NCBI RefSeq assembly: GCF_018294505.1
Contig: NC_057794.1
Coordinates: 195,099,201 to 195,163,200 of the forward strand
Source: Triticum aestivum
Lineage: Eukaryota; Streptophyta; Magnoliopsida; Poales; Poaceae
Length of the DNA stretch: 64,000 bases
Direction of reading: 5' to 3'
The position numbers were made by a program, and so were the translations under genes. The notes under the pieces are model-generated. The model had not been told where the DNA came from. It ran no database searches and saw only the letters and a program-made list of their open reading frames with translations. Positions 1 through 10,436 of the stretch are shown piece by piece (positions within the stretch are counted from its first letter, which is position 1; every line of letters starts with the position of its first letter).

Positions 1-500
1 ATGCCGAAAGAGACAGCGGGCTCGTACTGGACCATGAAGAGACTGGGCCGCTAAGAGGCCGAAAGTCAGGTCGTACAGTAAATGGCCCAACTGTGTTGTG
101 GGCCTTCAGCAGGACAAATGAGAAACAGGGCTGGTATTGGACCATGAAGAGCATGAGCTGTTAAAAGGAAAAAACTCAGGTCCGACTACAAATGGCCCAA
201 CTCATTTATGGGCCGTCAATAGGCTGGAAAACACACCGGGCAGGAATTGTCCCAACACTTAAATGGGTCGCTAAAAGGCCAAAACAAAGGTCTGACTACA
301 AATGGCCCAACTCATTTATGGGCCGTCAATAGGCTGAAAGACACGCCGTGCCGGAAATTGGCCCAACACTTAGATGGGTCGCTAAAAGGCCGAAAGATGT
401 ACATCCTAAAAATTGGCCCATCCCTTGAATGGGCCGTTAATAGGCCGAAATCAAATCAGGCCGATATTTACCCCAAATATATAGCGGGTTGTTAACGGGC
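1..500. repeat. Tandem array, ~110-bp unit, GGCCCAA/TGGGCC-rich
   Basis: Units of about 110 bp follow one another at roughly 71-180, 181-290 and 291-400, with partial units on both sides. Each carries an 'aatggcccaactcattt' or 'aatggcccaactgtgtt' core, then 'tgggccgtcaatagg', then 'gggtcgctaaaaggcc'. The 181-290 and 291-400 copies are nearly identical; the copy at 71-180 is more diverged. This is the subterminal repeat of the CACTA element. Confidence 0.7.
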
Positions 501-1108
501 TCGAACTGACGATGGACTGCAATGGTGTCAAATCATTAACGGGCCATTTATGGGCCGAAGTGGCACATCTCGTATGGGCTGTGGGCTTAAATGGATCTGA
601 CACAAGTAGGCCTTATATGGGCCGGCCTGCTAATTTTTACTAGGGCGGCCTTTTTCACCGGAATGGGCCACTATTGGGCCGTGCCACGTGTCGACCTATC
701 ATAGGCTCCTCCTATCCAATGAGTGGATGACATATGTCCCAATGGTGAGCCAACACGTGTTTCCTCCGGCCAATGAGCATTTTACACGTGGAAAATCCCC
801 ATTGGTCTGGGCTGTTAACGGGATATCAGATTCGAAACCGGACCCAATAGCTTAATGGCGACCCGTTACGGTGGATGCCACATGTCGGTCACCCTTGACG
901 AAAGTACTTTCATGACGTGCTATTTATCATCATGGAAGTGGACATTTCTGTGATGATAATTTTGGTAATGTCATCGAACACTTCTACGATAGCACAGGTA
1001 TGACTATCTTGATTCTTTCATAAAATCATCATGGATGTACATGCATGACAGAAAACATGACCTACTGTGACAAACATGTATCATCACGAAAGTGTCTTTT
1101 TTGTAGTG
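1..1108. mobile_element. CACTA-superfamily DNA transposon, one terminus (truncated by window start)
   Basis: The stretch ends in a T run followed by GTAGTG at 1108, so the opposite strand begins CACTACAAAAAAGACAC, the hallmark CACTA terminus. The adjacent 3 bp (aat, 1109-1111) could be one side of the 3-bp target duplication, but the other side lies outside the window. Inside the terminus are many copies of an ATGGGCC/GGCCCAT motif in both orientations, which fits the subterminal repeats where CACTA transposases bind. No transposase reading frame is present. The ORF at 247-495 lies entirely inside the tandem repeat and is not a gene. The superfamily call is firm; no family name is claimed. 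Confidence 0.75.
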
Positions 1109-1141
1109 AATGATGATTTTCTCCTACATGCAGTGGCGTCT

Positions 1142-2173
1142 TGTCAAATCAGACGGTTGCCGAGCCAACATGGGGAAGCAGAGGCACCCACATCCCATCG
1201 ATCGCCATGCGTCGACCAAGGCCGCGGGCGGTTGGGGCCTGCGGCACTTTACACTTGCCCTTTGGCTTCGCCTCGAAGCCAAGTTCGAGCGCGCCTTGGG
1301 CCCGAGGGCTACTATCGGCGTCCTGGGAACGGGGGTACGCAGACTTGCCTGCCTGCGGGGCGCGAGCGTGGCTCCACGAACGGCCTGGTATGGCCCAGCT
1401 TCAGTAGCGACCACCCAAGACCCTCACGAGGGTCCAAGCCTCACGAGGCGGATGACACCAAGACCTCCCGGGGGGTGGCCTCACTAGGCCGGCTCCCGAG
1501 GAGCAGAGATATCTATGCAAGGGGTTTCACATGACGTGAGACATGACGACCAAGGCCAGGCGGGCGCCAGCGGGCGTAGTGTACCAGTTTCCTCTTTGGT
1601 GCTAAGCAGGCAAGCGCAGGCATGGGGTCCCGAGGCATCAGGAAAAGGTTTCCATATCGGTGCAACAAGACCAAGACCGCCAGGACGGCAAGACGAATGT
1701 CATCGCCGAGCCCACAGCAGAATCACCACCAGAGCCTTTGGCAGGCGAAGACCACCTTTTGTCAGGATAGCTTGTACTAGTTGTCCCCCTCCAACTTGGC
1801 TATTGTGGGATCCCTACCCGCCTAACATTTGGGAAGAGGACCAAGGCTGCTATAAATAGGACTTAGCCACCACCATAGAGGGGGGTCGGATTCATTCCAC
1901 CCTGACGAGCTCACCAGCTCACCTAGCTCAAGAACACCTCACCTCCCGAGGCTGTTCATCCTCAGCCCCTCGAGGCAATCCACCCACAAACTGGAGTAGG
2001 GTATTACACCGCAAGGTGGCCCAAACCAGTATAAACCTCCATGTCTCTTGTTCTTTGGGTCCATCGAGCTCCGTCGTGGAATCGTTGAGCATGCGAGTCG
2101 GGGAGAGAGTGTTCTTCGCACACACCACAGACTTCGAACCTCACAAGGGTTTGTCGGAACCCGTAATCTGACA
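1142..2173 (+). repeat. Lone LTR (unassigned LTR retrotransposon), plus orientation
   Basis: The segment opens TGTCAAAT and closes ATCTGACA, an imperfect inverted repeat with TG...CA ends as in LTRs. A TATA box (tataaatagg, 1851-1860) lies about 320 bp before the 3' end, so transcription would run on the plus strand. The GC-rich 1150-1850 part would be U3. No partner LTR or matching 5-bp target duplication is visible (cgtct before, gcgac after), so this is a truncated copy or a decayed solo LTR. ORFs at 1067-1534 and 1515-1859 are accidental GC-rich frames. Confidence 0.55.
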
Positions 2174-3117
2174 GCGACCTTATCTATATGCATATGCAAA
2201 TGCTCATGAAATTCTTATACAATGCTCTTGAAATGCTCATGCATGCATGCAACTTGTCGGAGGCCCCCAGCACTTCGTTCATTTCTCTGTTGCTCAGGGT
2301 CTGCCCATGGCTTTGTACAAGGGGTTACATGCAACTGATTCAAGGCCTGTACAAAAGGGTGGCTGCCAGGGAAAACCCGACAGTCGCACCTTACGGGTAG
2401 ACCTTGCGGAGATGCTCAATATTCCATGAGTTTTGCAATTGAATACCATCTTCGGTCTCCAGACAAACTACGCCAGGTCTGGTGACTCGAACTACCTGGT
2501 AAGGGCCTTCCCACTTTGGTGTCAACTTGTTTGTACCCTTGGCGAACTGAACACGCCTAAGGACAAGGTCACCTTCCTCAAAACATCAGGCATGAACCAT
2601 GCGGCTGTGATAGCGACGCATGGCTTGCTGATAGCGTGCAGCACGTGTAACAGCCCGGAGACGGTTTTCCTTGAGTAGCATAGTGTCGTCACTTCTGTGA
2701 TGATCTTGTGCTACTTCATTGTAGGCAAGCACTCGAGGGGACCCGTAAATGAGTTTTGTGGGGATAACTGCTTCTGCCCCATAGACTAGGGAGAAGGGAG
2801 TCTTCCCGGTAGCTCGGTTTGGTGTCGTTCTCAGGGACCAAAGAACTACCAGCAGCTCGTTGGTCCACCGTCTGTCGTGCTTCTGCAGTGTATCAATGGT
2901 TCTTGTTTTGAGTCCTCATAGCACTTCAGTGTTCGCCCTCTCAGCTTGTACATTGCTTCTGGGATGTGCGACAGAAGCAAATGAGATCTTGCTTCCGAGG
3001 GCATGAACATATTGCATGAAGGCGCGGCTTGTGAACTGGGTGCTGTTGTCGGTAATGATCCTTGCCGGTACTCCAAAATGGCACACCAATTCCTTTAAGA
3101 ACTTGATAGCTGACTGA
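2174..3117 (-). mobile_element. Gypsy element fragment: integrase to 3' non-coding part, minus strand
   Basis: Read on the minus strand, this holds the last part of pol (2397-3113) and then a non-coding stretch to 2174. That stretch resembles the same region of element B (28532-28680), sharing the 'ttgtacaaag' motifs after the end of pol. It therefore comes from a relative of element B, cut off on both sides: no LTR, RT or gag remains. The left edge meets the lone LTR and the right edge meets a new LTR start at 3118. Confidence 0.7.
2397..3113 (-). pseudogene. Retrotransposon integrase C-terminal fragment (Tat-like Gypsy)
   Basis: The minus-strand frame carries the second half of the retroviral-type integrase core: RIITDNSTQFTSRAF (central catalytic Asp retained), then HPRSNVQAERANTEV with the catalytic Glu, then a TPFSLVYGAEAV-type stretch and the basic LRRVQSAK C-terminal region ending near SWNIEHLRK. 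An in-frame TGA at about 2916 interrupts it just after the Glu motif. The N-terminal zinc-binding part and first catalytic Asp are missing, because the sequence stops abruptly near 3113. It is close in sequence to the integrase of element B, which marks it as a related family. No function remains. Confidence 0.8.
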
Positions 3118-3162
3118 TGTAACACCCTGGTTTTTGGCCCTTTTCTATTTCTTTTTGATTTA
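3118..3162 (+). repeat. Start of an LTR, interrupted after ~45 bp
   Basis: TGTAACACCCTGG immediately follows the broken integrase and looks like a Gypsy LTR 5' end (TGTAACACCC type). After about 45 bp it is interrupted by the Helitron-like end at 3163. The rest of this LTR was not found in the window. Confidence 0.35.
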
Positions 3163-3200
3163 CTAGCACAAATGCTCGTGCGTTACAACGGGACATCACC
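3163..3200 (-). mobile_element. Helitron-like 3' terminus (element extends rightwards, minus strand)
   Basis: On the minus strand the sequence reads CCCGTTGTAACGCACGAG, an imperfect hairpin, then ATTTGTG, then CTAG followed by T. A short GC hairpin a few bases before a CTRR end, inserted between A and T, is the standard Helitron 3' end. The A before CTAG on the plus strand (3162) fits the A/T target. The opposite (TC) end was not identified, so the extent is unknown; the pseudogene DNA to the right could be cargo. No RepHel gene is seen. Confidence 0.5.
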
Positions 3201-3632
3201 GGTTCCTATGAAGCATGTTTGGCCAAGTCTGAGAAACTATGAGAGTCACTCATGAGAAAAGAAAAGATTACTCGAGGGTCGCGACTTGACCTCGCGACAA
3301 TGGGGTATGATTCCAAGTAAATTTATCTACGTGAAGAAGAAAAATAGCAATATCAATAAATTTGAAATAATAGCTATAACAATCAAACCAACCTAGAATA
3401 ACAAGTGCAGTAGTAGCAAGCAAACCAACTATATATTACCTTAAAAATTCCGTATAATTAAACATATATTTTTTGCTAAATTCAACTCAAGGAAGAAAAC
3501 CCGAAGAATTTCATAGATAATCAGTCATAGACTTCACATGGAATCAAACTGCATATGTACGTGAATTATAATTGCGGTGAATATAATTGCAATGCTACTT
3601 AAATAGAAGGAGTGGCCATTAAGTGAAGCATG
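3201..3632. other. Non-coding AT-rich stretch, nothing recognised
   Basis: No reading frame, repeat or terminus was recognised here. It lies between the Helitron-like end and the MITE and could be Helitron interior. Confidence 0.4.
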
Positions 3633-3634
3633 TA

Positions 3635-3715
3635 CTCCCTCCTTCCCATAATGTAAGAAGTTTTTTGACTCTAGTGTAGTGTCAAAAAACATCTTACATT
3701 ATGGGACGGAGGGAG
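3635..3715. mobile_element. Stowaway-type MITE, 81 bp
   Basis: The element opens CTCCCTCCTTCCCATAATG and closes with its near-perfect reverse complement, CATTATGGGACGGAGGGAG, so almost the whole sequence folds into one hairpin. It is flanked on both sides by TA (3633-3634 and 3716-3717), the target duplication of Tc1/mariner elements. The ends match the Stowaway consensus known across grasses. It encodes nothing and would depend on a mariner-like transposase. Confidence 0.9.
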
Positions 3716-3717
3716 TA

Positions 3718-4149
3718 TATATTTTTCTCATTTGAAGAGAACTGCTTACAGACTTGCAATTGAATTACTCAATGTATTGGCAATGCAAGACAACATTCCA
3801 TGAATGCTTAGATCATCAAAGCTAGTGCAACTTCCTAACATAACTATTCTTCATTTTTTGCAAGCAAATGCATCCAAATAAACTATACTTCCACTACACA
3901 ATGATAAAAGCAAATAACTTTCTGCACAAATTACTCAAGGAAGTCAATTAGGAACTTCTTCCTATTAACCAACTCTTCACATGCAGCAACAGCTATCATG
4001 TCAAATATGCTCAGGCTTGTGCATGTGGCAAGCATAGAATACTCAGTATCATTCTTGTATGGAACAATTAAATGCTACAATATGACCAACTTCTGTTATC
4101 GAAAAATGCTTTTGCCCCATTATATGTATAAAGCAACAGTCGCTGGCGT
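3718..4149. other. Non-coding AT-rich stretch, nothing recognised
   Basis: No credible frame or repeat is seen between the MITE and the receptor-kinase pseudogene. It may be the upstream region of that pseudogene. Confidence 0.4.
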
Positions 4150-5337
4150 GCAGTGAGATCGCCATGCTCTCCACTCCCTCTATTCTCCAGCGAGCGAGCG
4201 GCAGCGGTCCGGCTGGCGTGGGCTTTGCTCGCTCCCTGTCCCTGTGCCGCCTCCGTGCAATGCCAGCCGCTTTTAGTGCAGATCGGGCCGACTCCTCACC
4301 CTCCTCTCGGCCACAGCTCTCAATCGGCGTGTGACTCTAGGCGGAGGACAGATGGATCTTGCGGCGGATGGCACGAGGGAGGGAGGCACTAGGACAGTCT
4401 CTCGATTTCTGCCTGGCAAGATAAGAGTGAAGAGCTTATGAGAAAGCATCGACTACAAAGTTTAAATCTATTGGCTTTCAGCAAGTGCGAACAATTAATG
4501 CAGCATCTCTGTCCGCTGCTATTCTCTTTGCATGCATCTTGTATGCTGAAAGTGCCGATTTGAACTACGACAAACAAGCTCTTCTTGCATTTGCTGCATC
4601 CCTGCCCCATGGAAGGAAGCTCAAATGGAGCTCCACGACACCTGTCTGCACTTCTTGGCTGGGAGTGACATGCACACCGGACAACAGCCGTGTACACACA
4701 CTACACCTACCTGTTGCCTGACTCTTTGGCCCAATACCCTCTGATATGCCTGGCAAGCTTGATTCCCTAGAGGTGTTGAGCCTCCGGTCTAATCGCCTGA
4801 CTATTGGCCTCACTCCTGATGTAGGATCTATTCCTTCTCTTCATTCCCTCTATCTGCAGCATAATAATCTGTGTGGAATCATACCAACTACACTTTCATC
4901 CAGCTTGACATTCCAAGACCTCTGCTACAACACTTTCAATGGGGAAATCCCATTGAGCGTGCAAAATCTCAATGGACTTATTGCAATCCTTCTCCAGAAC
5001 AACTCTCTTTCTAGACCCATCCCTAGCCTACGTCTCGCCAAATTGAGGCATTTGAATGTGAGGAATAACAACCTAAGTGGTCCAATACCACCTTCCTTTG
5101 CAGAAATTCCCGGCTAGTTCCTTCTTAGGGAACGCTTTCCTGTGTGGGTCACAATTGGAACCCTGTCCAGGAACTGTGCCTTCTCCTTCACCGACACAAC
5201 CGCCATCAGTGCCCAGCAAATGCAAGAAGAGCTTCTGGAAAAGGATCAGGACATGTGTTCTAATTGCAAGGGTGTTGTTGCTTTTCTGGAATCTTGTACT
5301 CTTGATATGTATTTTCAAGGGAAAGAAGCACACAGGA
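4150..5337 (+). pseudogene. LRR receptor-like kinase pseudogene, 5' part (signal peptide, LRRs, TM; no kinase)
   Basis: From 4485 the frame gives a hydrophobic N-terminus (AASLSAAILFACILYAES, probable signal peptide). A leucine-rich-repeat N-cap follows (DKQALLAFAASL ... CTSWLGVTC), then about five LRRs (LEVLSLRSNRL, LHSLYLQHNNL, LIAILLQNNSL, LRHLNVRNNNLSGPIP). A frame change at about 5097 leads to an extracellular CPG/proline-rich linker and a transmembrane helix (VLLLFWNLVLLICIF) followed by KGKKH. This is the layout of plant LRR-RLKs with few repeats (At5g58300-like group). A TGA at 4719 and the frameshift disrupt it. The GC-rich 4150-4395 part resembles a 5' leader exon. Element A interrupts the gene at 5338, and no kinase domain is found on the far side. 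Captured fragment and decayed host gene are both possible. Confidence 0.8.
5333..5337. repeat. Target-site duplication of element A, left copy (CAGGA)
   Basis: CAGGA directly precedes the 5' LTR and recurs at 18910-18914 directly after the 3' LTR. A 5-bp duplication is normal for Gypsy integration and shows that both outer ends of A are original. Confidence 0.9.
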
Positions 5338-8300
5338 TGTAATGCCCCATATGTAACTTGCCATATTTGTATTCCAGCTCTTGCCATTTCCGGCACTAAG
5401 TTATGATATTCCCTCGTGGTTGGGTTTTGTCTTCGTGTTGCTTTTGTCCATGTCATGCATCTCATATCATGTCATCATGTGCATCGCATTTGCATACGTG
5501 TCCGTTTTGCATTTCGGCACTCCCATGTCCTCCGGCGACTCCTTTTACCTCTTTTCGTGTGGGGGTGTTAAACATTCTCGGATTGAACCGAGACTTGCCA
5601 AGCGGCCTTGGTATACTACCGGTAGACCGCCTGTCAAGTTTCGTGCCATTTGGACTTCGTTTGATACTCCAACGGTTAACTGAGGATCCGTAAAGGCCTC
5701 GTGTGTGTTGCAGCCCAACACCTTTCCAAAGTGTCCCAAAACCCAGGTAAACCCCCTCCATCATCTCGTTCATTTGATCATGATCGCATGGCCGAAAACC
5801 GCACTCCATTTGGAGCCTCCTAGCTCCTTCTATGTATAAATAGGACTCCCCCTCCGAAATTTCGGGCAAAATCCACCCTAACCCTAACCTCTTCCTCCTC
5901 CCGCCGCCGGACGCGTCCGGATCGGACCGGACACGTACGTCCGCTTCGCCCGGACCAACCGTGAGCCGCCACATGGGCAGCTGCGCCCACATCGCCGCCG
6001 GCCCGCCCGAGCCCGCGGGAGGCCCTCCCGGCCCGATTCGACCCCGCCGCTCGGCTCGTCTCCTCCATCGCCCGAGTCTTCGCCCCGTCGTCCCCGCCGC
6101 CAAGTCCGGGTGCCGCACCGCTGCAAGTTCCTCGCCGGTCGCCGCACGCGCCCAACGCCGTCCTCCTTTGTCCGCGCCGCCCGCTGCCGTCGTCTCCAGC
6201 GACCTCGCCGGCCCCCCCTCACCAGCGCCGGCGACTCCAACTCCAGCGGTCACCTTCTACTCCAACGAGAGAATTTGTCCACCTCGGGAAGAGTGCCCTG
6301 ATCTAGATCCAGCGCTACAGTAACCCTAGGTTGACTTCGGATTTTCCCTAAGTCCCTAGTTTGCATTATTTTTTAGGCAACTTCATCATGGCATATCTTT
6401 CCATATGTAGCTTCGTTTTGGGCGTGTAGCGTATCAAATTGTTCTTCTAGATGTGCACTTCATTTCATTCCATTGCACCATGTTAATTTGAGTTCATCTT
6501 GATGCCCTAAATGCTATTGCAAGAGTGCTATGTGATGTTAGTTTCTGATTCTTAACAGATTATGGACATTTGTCATTTTTGCCATGATTAATGTGTGCCT
6601 CCTATGAACTTGAGCCCTACATGTGTTTTGGGCTATGCCATGCCATCTTTACATGGGTGTAGGCCATGTATTTTTGTGATCAATGTGGTGACTAGCACAA
6701 GCATGCAAAGTAGCTCTCGTGATGTTGCTGATTTCAGGGACTTAGAATTCTTCCAAGTCATTTCCCTGATGATATTTTTATGCCATGTATTCATGTTGCT
6801 ACAGAATGATCCATGCCTCCTTTGAGCATGTTCAGTAAGTATGATTTTGAGATATTGTTATGCTCTATCCATCCATGTATTCGTTTGCAATTATGGAGTA
6901 CCCTAGCATGACTCAATATTACTCTACTTTTGCTATAAAATGTTCCTCGCAGATTGTTTACGTGTTAAGCAGTTTTGCCGAGGTTGTTGTATTTGATCCT
7001 TGCATGCTATGAGGTTGTTCTTGCCATGGTTAGCTTATTGATCATGTCTTCTTGCTGGGTGTATGCTTAGCTTGTCATGCAATGTCTTGTGGTGAGTGCA
7101 TCAAGCTCGCAAACATGCCTACATAACTCTGTTTCTGCCATGTCCAGTTTTCTGCTAAGTCTGAATCTATTAACGAAACTTGCTATGTTTACATGGTTGC
7201 CATTGTATTTTCTGATCACTTTTGGCTTATGGTCAGTAAGGGACTTTTGTTACATGCTTTGAGTAGATTCATTACATGCCTTGCTTTGCCATGATATGTT
7301 CCTGTAGCATGGTGTTATCTTGCTCTAAACATTGCTTCCTGATGTTAATTCCTGACATGTTATTTTCACTAAGTCTGTGAACCTGATATCTTTTGCACTT
7401 TTGCCATGCTCGTTTGAACCTGCTATTGTGTGATTTAGTCGTAGCTCAATGTTCATCTTTTTTCAAGCATCTTGAGTGGATCACTGCGATGTGCTTTGTT
7501 TCTATGTTAGAGTGCAGTAGCTTATTTTTCTTGATGCATTCAGATGGCATCGTGCTGTTAATCGCAGCTTTGTGCCATTATTGTTTTGCTTGCCATTTGC
7601 AAACCATGCATACGATTCTGGTGATCTTTATACGATTTTGACCCAAATCAACCCATCTTTCCAGCGGCACTCTTGGTTTTCCAAGTTGAGGCCTGGTTCA
7701 ATCTTTTCCTTCTGGAGCACGCATATGCATTGCATATCACATCCCGCATATGATTCCATGTTTTGCATCATGTTGCCTGCGCATTGCACCGTGGTTCCCT
7801 TTGCTTGTGTTCTTGCTTTGGGTAGAGCCGGGAGACGAGTGCGTGATCGAGGAACCCGTTCAGTACGCTTACGAGGATCAAGCTTACGTCAACTCGGAGA
7901 ACTTTGCCGGCAAGATGACCATACCCTCGAAATCACTTCTATCTGTGCTTGCTAGTTCCTCGCTCTATTGCTATGCCTATGCCTCGATACCTACCACTTC
8001 CTTATCATGCCTCCCATATTGCCATGTCAAACCTCTAATCCACCTTGACCTAGCAAACCGTTGTTTGGCTATGTTACCGCTTTGCTCAGCCCCTCTTATA
8101 GCGTTGCTAGTTGCAGGTGAAGATTGGAGTTTGTTCCTTGTTGGATCATGTTTATTGTTGGGATATCACTATTATATCTTGTCTACTTTAATGCATCTAT
8201 ATACTTGGTAAAGGGTGGAAGGCTCGTCCTTATGCCTGGTGTTTTGTTCCACTCTTGCCGCCCTACTTTCCGTCATACCGGTGTTATGTTCCTTGATTTT

Positions 8301-9522
8301 GCGTTCCTTACGAGGTTGGGTTATAATGGGAACCCCTTGACAGTTCGCCTTGAATAAAACTCCTCCAGCAAGGCCCATCCTTGGTTTTACCATTTTCCAC
8401 CTAGCCGTTTTCCCTTGGGTTTCGCAGACTCAAGGGTCATCTTTATTTTAAACCTCCGGGCCAGTGCTTCTCTAAGTGTTGGTCCAACCTAGAGCACCGT
8501 GCGGGGCCGTCCCTTGGCAACTTGGGTTACGTTGGCTCCCGTACGCTTAGCTTATCCGGTGTGCCCTGACAACGAGACATGTGCAGCTCCTATCGGGATT
8601 TGTCGGCACAGCAGGTGGTATTGCTGGACTTCTTTTACCATTGTCGAGATGTCTTGTAACCAGGATTCCGAGTCTGATCGGGTTGTCCTGGGAGAAGGAA
8701 TATCCTTCGTTGACCATGAGAGCTTGTGATGGGCTAAGTTGGGACACCCCTGCAGGGATTTGAACTTTCGAAAGCCGTGCCCGCGGTTATGGGCAGATGG
8801 AAATTTGTTAATGTCCGGTTGTAGAAAACCTGAAACTTAACTTAATTAAATGGATCAACAATGTGTGTAGCCGTGATGGTCTCTTTTCGGCGGAGTCCGG
8901 GAAGAGAACACGCTCTCGGGTTATGCTTGAACGTAAGAAGTCTAGGATCACTTCTTGATCATAGATTCTCGAACATGCTTTGGCTTCTCTTCTCGCTCTC
9001 ATTTGCGTAAGGTAGCCACCATATATGCTAGTGCTTGCTGCAGCTCCACCTCATACCTTTTACCTACCCATAAGCTTAAATAGTCTTGATCGCGAGGGTG
9101 TGAGATTGTTGAGTCCCCGTGACTCACAGATTACTTCCAAAAACCAGATGCAGGTGCCGATGATACCATTCTAGGAGATACGACTGAACTCAGGTGGGAG
9201 TTCGATGAGGACTCAGGATGATACTACGTTTCCTTCCCAGACAATCAGTAGTGGAGCCTAGTTGGGGCGATCAGGGACATTATGCATTTGGGGTTGTCTT
9301 TATTTTGGTTCCATAGTCGGACCTTGATTGTATCTCGATGATTGTAATGCTATATTTATGTATTGTGTGAAGTGGCGATTGTAAGCCAACTATGTACCTC
9401 TTTCTTATTCAGTACATGGGGTGTGTAAAGATTACCCCTCTTGCGACATTGCCTACAATGCGGTTATGCCTCTAAGTCGTGCTCCGACATGTGGGAGATA
9501 TAGCTGCATCGTGGGTGTGACA
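5338..9522 (+). repeat. Element A 5' LTR, 4185 bp
   Basis: It begins TGTAATGCCCCATATG and ends GGTGTGACA, followed after three bases by the primer-binding site. It matches 14880-18909 along its whole length. It holds a 152-bp segment (6421-6572) that the 3' LTR lacks, flanked by a shared 'tttg'. A TATA box lies at 5835-5842. ORFs within (for example 5961-6323 and 7750-8211) recur in the other LTR simply because the LTRs are copies. Confidence 0.92.
5835..5842 (+). promoter_or_regulatory. TATA box of element A 5' LTR
   Basis: TATAAATA lies about 500 bp into the LTR and is followed by a C/A-rich leader (ccctaaccctaac). The matching site in the 3' LTR (about 15402) reads tataagta, so the TATA of that copy has decayed. 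Confidence 0.6.
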
Positions 9523-9525
9523 AGT

Positions 9526-9540
9526 TGGTAATCAGAGCCA
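9526..9540 (+). promoter_or_regulatory. Primer-binding site of element A (initiator tRNA-Met type)
   Basis: TGGTAATCAGAGCC, three bases after the LTR end, is complementary to the 3' end of plant initiator tRNA-Met (TGGTATCAGAGC) apart from one extra A. It primed minus-strand DNA synthesis. Confidence 0.8.
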
Positions 9541-10436
9541 TCCTCGACTTAGGAGCCCCCTGCTTGATCGAATCGCTGGGGTTGTTGAGTCTAGAAAAAT
9601 GTTTTGAGTCTTATAGGATTATATATATCGGAGAGTAGGATTCTTTTTATTGCTCAGTCCCTTCGTCGCTCTGGTGAGGCATCCTGACATAGAGTTTTGA
9701 CTCTTCTCTTCTCAAATTTCACTAAAAAATTTAGGATCACGCGGGTATCTTGGAATCGTTCTGATGGTTTTGTGACGAGAACATTGTTCTTGGTGCCTCC
9801 TGACATTTAGGGGTTGTGGCAGTATCCCGAGGAGTTGAGCTCCAAGGTGTTGTCGTCACAATTTTATTGTTGCAATTCTGGAATACCTGAGTTTCGCCAA
9901 CATCGAAAATCTCTTTTATGCAGTTGTTGGTGAGATAACCTCGACGCCACCCAGTACTGGGGCGGGAGTTCGGGAGTATTGCCATAACTCGTATAATGGA
10001 TGCTTTTTAAGGTTGAGGTAAATGATTTCCGAACGTTTCTTGGTTATGTGTTGAAGGATGGATACAGCTGGATGTAGGATTTGCTAGTTTTGGGTGAGAT
10101 ATTATGCTTCCCATGTATCCCCAACACATGCATAACCGGAAAATTTCGGGAGTTTCATAGGTGGGAATTCATGTAGCTCTAGTATTTCTTCCACGGATAT
10201 TTGGTTTGTGATTGGGTAATCCTTACCAAGTATTTGTTCATGTCTGTACCTTGTTGTTTTATTCATCTACCTCTATCTAAGTGGTTTCTCAATTTATGGA
10301 AGTGTGACCATTTAATTTGGAATTCATTCGTTCATTCTTGTTCGAATGTTAAGACTATATGTTGCAATTTCGATCCTTTTGATTCAGCTTGAAATATATG
10401 TCTTTCAAGATGCTAACGGATGTCACCCTCTTCAGG
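9541..10436 (+). other. Element A untranslated leader
   Basis: This is the internal leader between the primer site and the gag start codon. It is AT-rich with no credible coding frame; the ORF at 9737-9985 on the minus strand shows no family features. Confidence 0.6.

Noticed and set aside
1067..1859. ORFs of 155 and 114 codons
   Set aside because: They span the CACTA end and the U3 part of a lone LTR, several frames are open at once, and no protein features appear.
5876..5892. Telomere-like ccctaaccctaacc in the element A LTR
   Set aside because: Only two units, with the wrong period for plant telomeres (CCCTAAA), in the leader just after the TATA box. Such ACCCTA strings are common in grass 5' leaders, and the second LTR has a decayed version.
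5462..6253. 263-codon minus-strand ORF and its counterpart near 15315-15808
   Set aside because: It is antisense to the LTR promoter region, Gly/Arg-rich from GC bias, and not kept as one frame in the second LTR.
9526..9540. tRNA-like sequence
   Set aside because: It is only the 3' complement of a tRNA (primer site). No tRNA gene with cloverleaf arms is present here or elsewhere in the window.
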